Positions 15,920 to 16,533 of a stretch of DNA of 16,533 bases are shown piece by piece. The stretch's first letter is position 1. Each line of letters begins with the position of its first letter. Under the pieces are notes generated by a model, which did no database searches, was not told the origin of the DNA, and was given only the letters and a program-made list of their open reading frames with translations. The position numbers and the translations under genes were made by a program. Source of the DNA: CAZIIK01 sp964539235 (lineage in GTDB: Bacteria; Pseudomonadota; Gammaproteobacteria; Francisellales; CACEW01); contig CAZIIK010000140.1 in assembly GCA_964539235.1 (NCBI GenBank), forward strand, positions 1 to 16,533, given 5' to 3'.

Positions 15920-16403
15920 ATGCACCCACGTCACCAAAAAATCGAAGACCTCTACGACAATCATATACTGGATTATGAATCTGACCGGCTAGATATTCAC
16001 TCACCTGTTGAATATGAAATGACTCTACGGACGCTAGACCGTTGGATCCAGCCTGAAATGTTAGTAGCCGATATTGGTGTCGGTGTTGGCCACTATGCGC
16101 AACATTTAGCACAAAAAGGTTGCAAGCTTGAATTGGTAGATATCGCACAAAAACCTCTTAAAATCTGCCGAAGAACGCCTTGCCAACCAAGGTCTCTCTG
16201 CCAAAATAAAAAGCATCACGCACGCTTCTGCAACAGATCTTTCTCATTTAGCGGATCAATCTCTAGATGCGACCCTGATGCTCGGCCCATTTTATCATTT
16301 GGCTAATCTGGCTGACCGCCAAGCTGCCGTGGATGAAGCTTACCGTATCTTAAAACCCAATGGCCTGATATTAGCTGCCGGCATCAATCAAGCAGAGTTA
16401 TGA
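15920..16403 (+). pseudogene. Class I SAM-dependent methyltransferase, frameshifted and truncated
   Basis: The first frame gives MHPRHQKIEDLYDNHILDYE and motif I VADIGVGVGHYAQHLA, then KLELVDIAQKPLK; after that it turns to nonsense. The +1 frame continues the homology from base 16164 (SAEERLANQGLSAKI), through DATLMLGPFYHL (motif IV area) to EAYRILKPNGLILAAGI, and stops at 16403. One extra A in the AAAA run at 16160-16163 explains the shift. Intact relatives are about 250 residues; this stops near 160, where an insertion sequence begins. The start is chosen at ATG 15920 by similarity; earlier ATGs at 15905 and 15908 are in the same frame and overlap the antitoxin. The substrate cannot be inferred. 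Confidence 0.82.
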
Positions 16404-16435
16404 TAATTTCTGGTGTATGACAGTGTGAGTGAAGC

Positions 16436-16493
16436 GGCGTATCCTGTTGTCTATTTTCAGCAAAAATAAGTCAACAAAAATAGGAGATACGCC
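16436..16493 (+). promoter_or_regulatory. Hairpin covering the ribosome site of the right-hand transposase
   Basis: GGCGTATC (16436-16443) pairs perfectly with GATACGCC (16486-16493), and the next bases CT can pair with GG or AG at 16482-16484. The 3' arm includes the AGGAGA ribosome site (16482-16487). The loop of about 40 bases is A/T-rich. Pairing would block translation of the downstream frame from read-through transcripts. Confidence 0.5.
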
Positions 16494-16495
16494 AC

Positions 16496-16533
16496 ATGCA
16501 AAATGTTACAGGAAATTTGGCTGCTGAGCTATC
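16496..16533 (+). mobile_element. Start of a second insertion-sequence gene (partial, family unknown)
   Basis: An ATG at 16496 has a strong AGGAGA ribosome site at 8 bases and opens MQNVTGNLAAEL before the window ends. It follows the abrupt end of the methyltransferase homology near 16403 and a long untranslated leader, which is the layout of an insertion sequence. Thirteen residues are too few to name a family, so the transposase call is inference from context. Confidence 0.4.

Noticed and set aside
16150..16170. Programmed ribosomal frameshift in the methyltransferase
   Set aside because: AAAA alone is short, no stimulatory structure or upstream ribosome-like site is evident, and the gene is also truncated, so a simple mutation is the better explanation.
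1..16533. CRISPR array
   Set aside because: No regularly spaced direct repeats and no cas-like frames were seen.

Overview
The window looks like a gammaproteobacterial chromosome. The evidence is the bamA-skp-lpxD-fabZ-lpxA envelope block, an E. coli-type BirA with its own DNA-binding domain, and a single-chain PurL homologue. The two ends carry pieces of insertion sequences, a broken integrase, an orphan antitoxin and a frameshifted methyltransferase. Another gene inside is stopped by one nonsense codon. That mix of intact housekeeping genes and fresh decay fits a host-associated lineage such as the Legionellales or Coxiella-like bacteria, but the placement is inference only.

Layout. 1-614 is the decayed end of an integrated element: the 5' end of an IS3-type insertion sequence (minus strand), which sits inside a tyrosine-integrase pseudogene, followed by the 3' half of a tRNA-Val(GAC) with its terminator (565-628), which I read as an attachment-site scar. 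675-2231 (+) is an APC-family amino acid permease. 2263-7568 (all minus) is the outer-membrane block bamA, skp, lpxD, fabZ, lpxA: assembly of outer membrane proteins, a periplasmic chaperone, and the first and third acylation-related steps of lipid A synthesis. It lacks rseP on one side and lpxB on the other. A 425-base gap before bamA holds a 106-base structured inverted repeat. 7994-8731 (-) is a secreted DUF3108 protein, divergent from birA (8811-9818, +). birA converges with an 1,074-residue PurL-like protein (9830-13054, -).

13158-15484 (-) is a two-gene surface-sugar operon: a WecB/WbpI-type UDP-HexNAc 2-epimerase, broken by one in-frame TAA, overlapping by 4 bases a GT4 glycosyltransferase. 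15595-16403 (+) has a good sigma70 promoter, a RelB/DinJ antitoxin with no toxin, and a methyltransferase with a one-base frameshift. A second insertion sequence begins near 16403 and runs off the end.

The most interesting item is the PurL-like gene. The reading frame is long and unbroken and the fold is recognisable end to end, but the glutaminase nucleophile and the substrate/ATP motifs of the first synthetase half are gone. It looks like a retained pseudoenzyme, not a working FGAM synthetase. A second theme is that both flanking insertion sequences have inverted repeats able to pair an upstream leader with the transposase ribosome-binding site.
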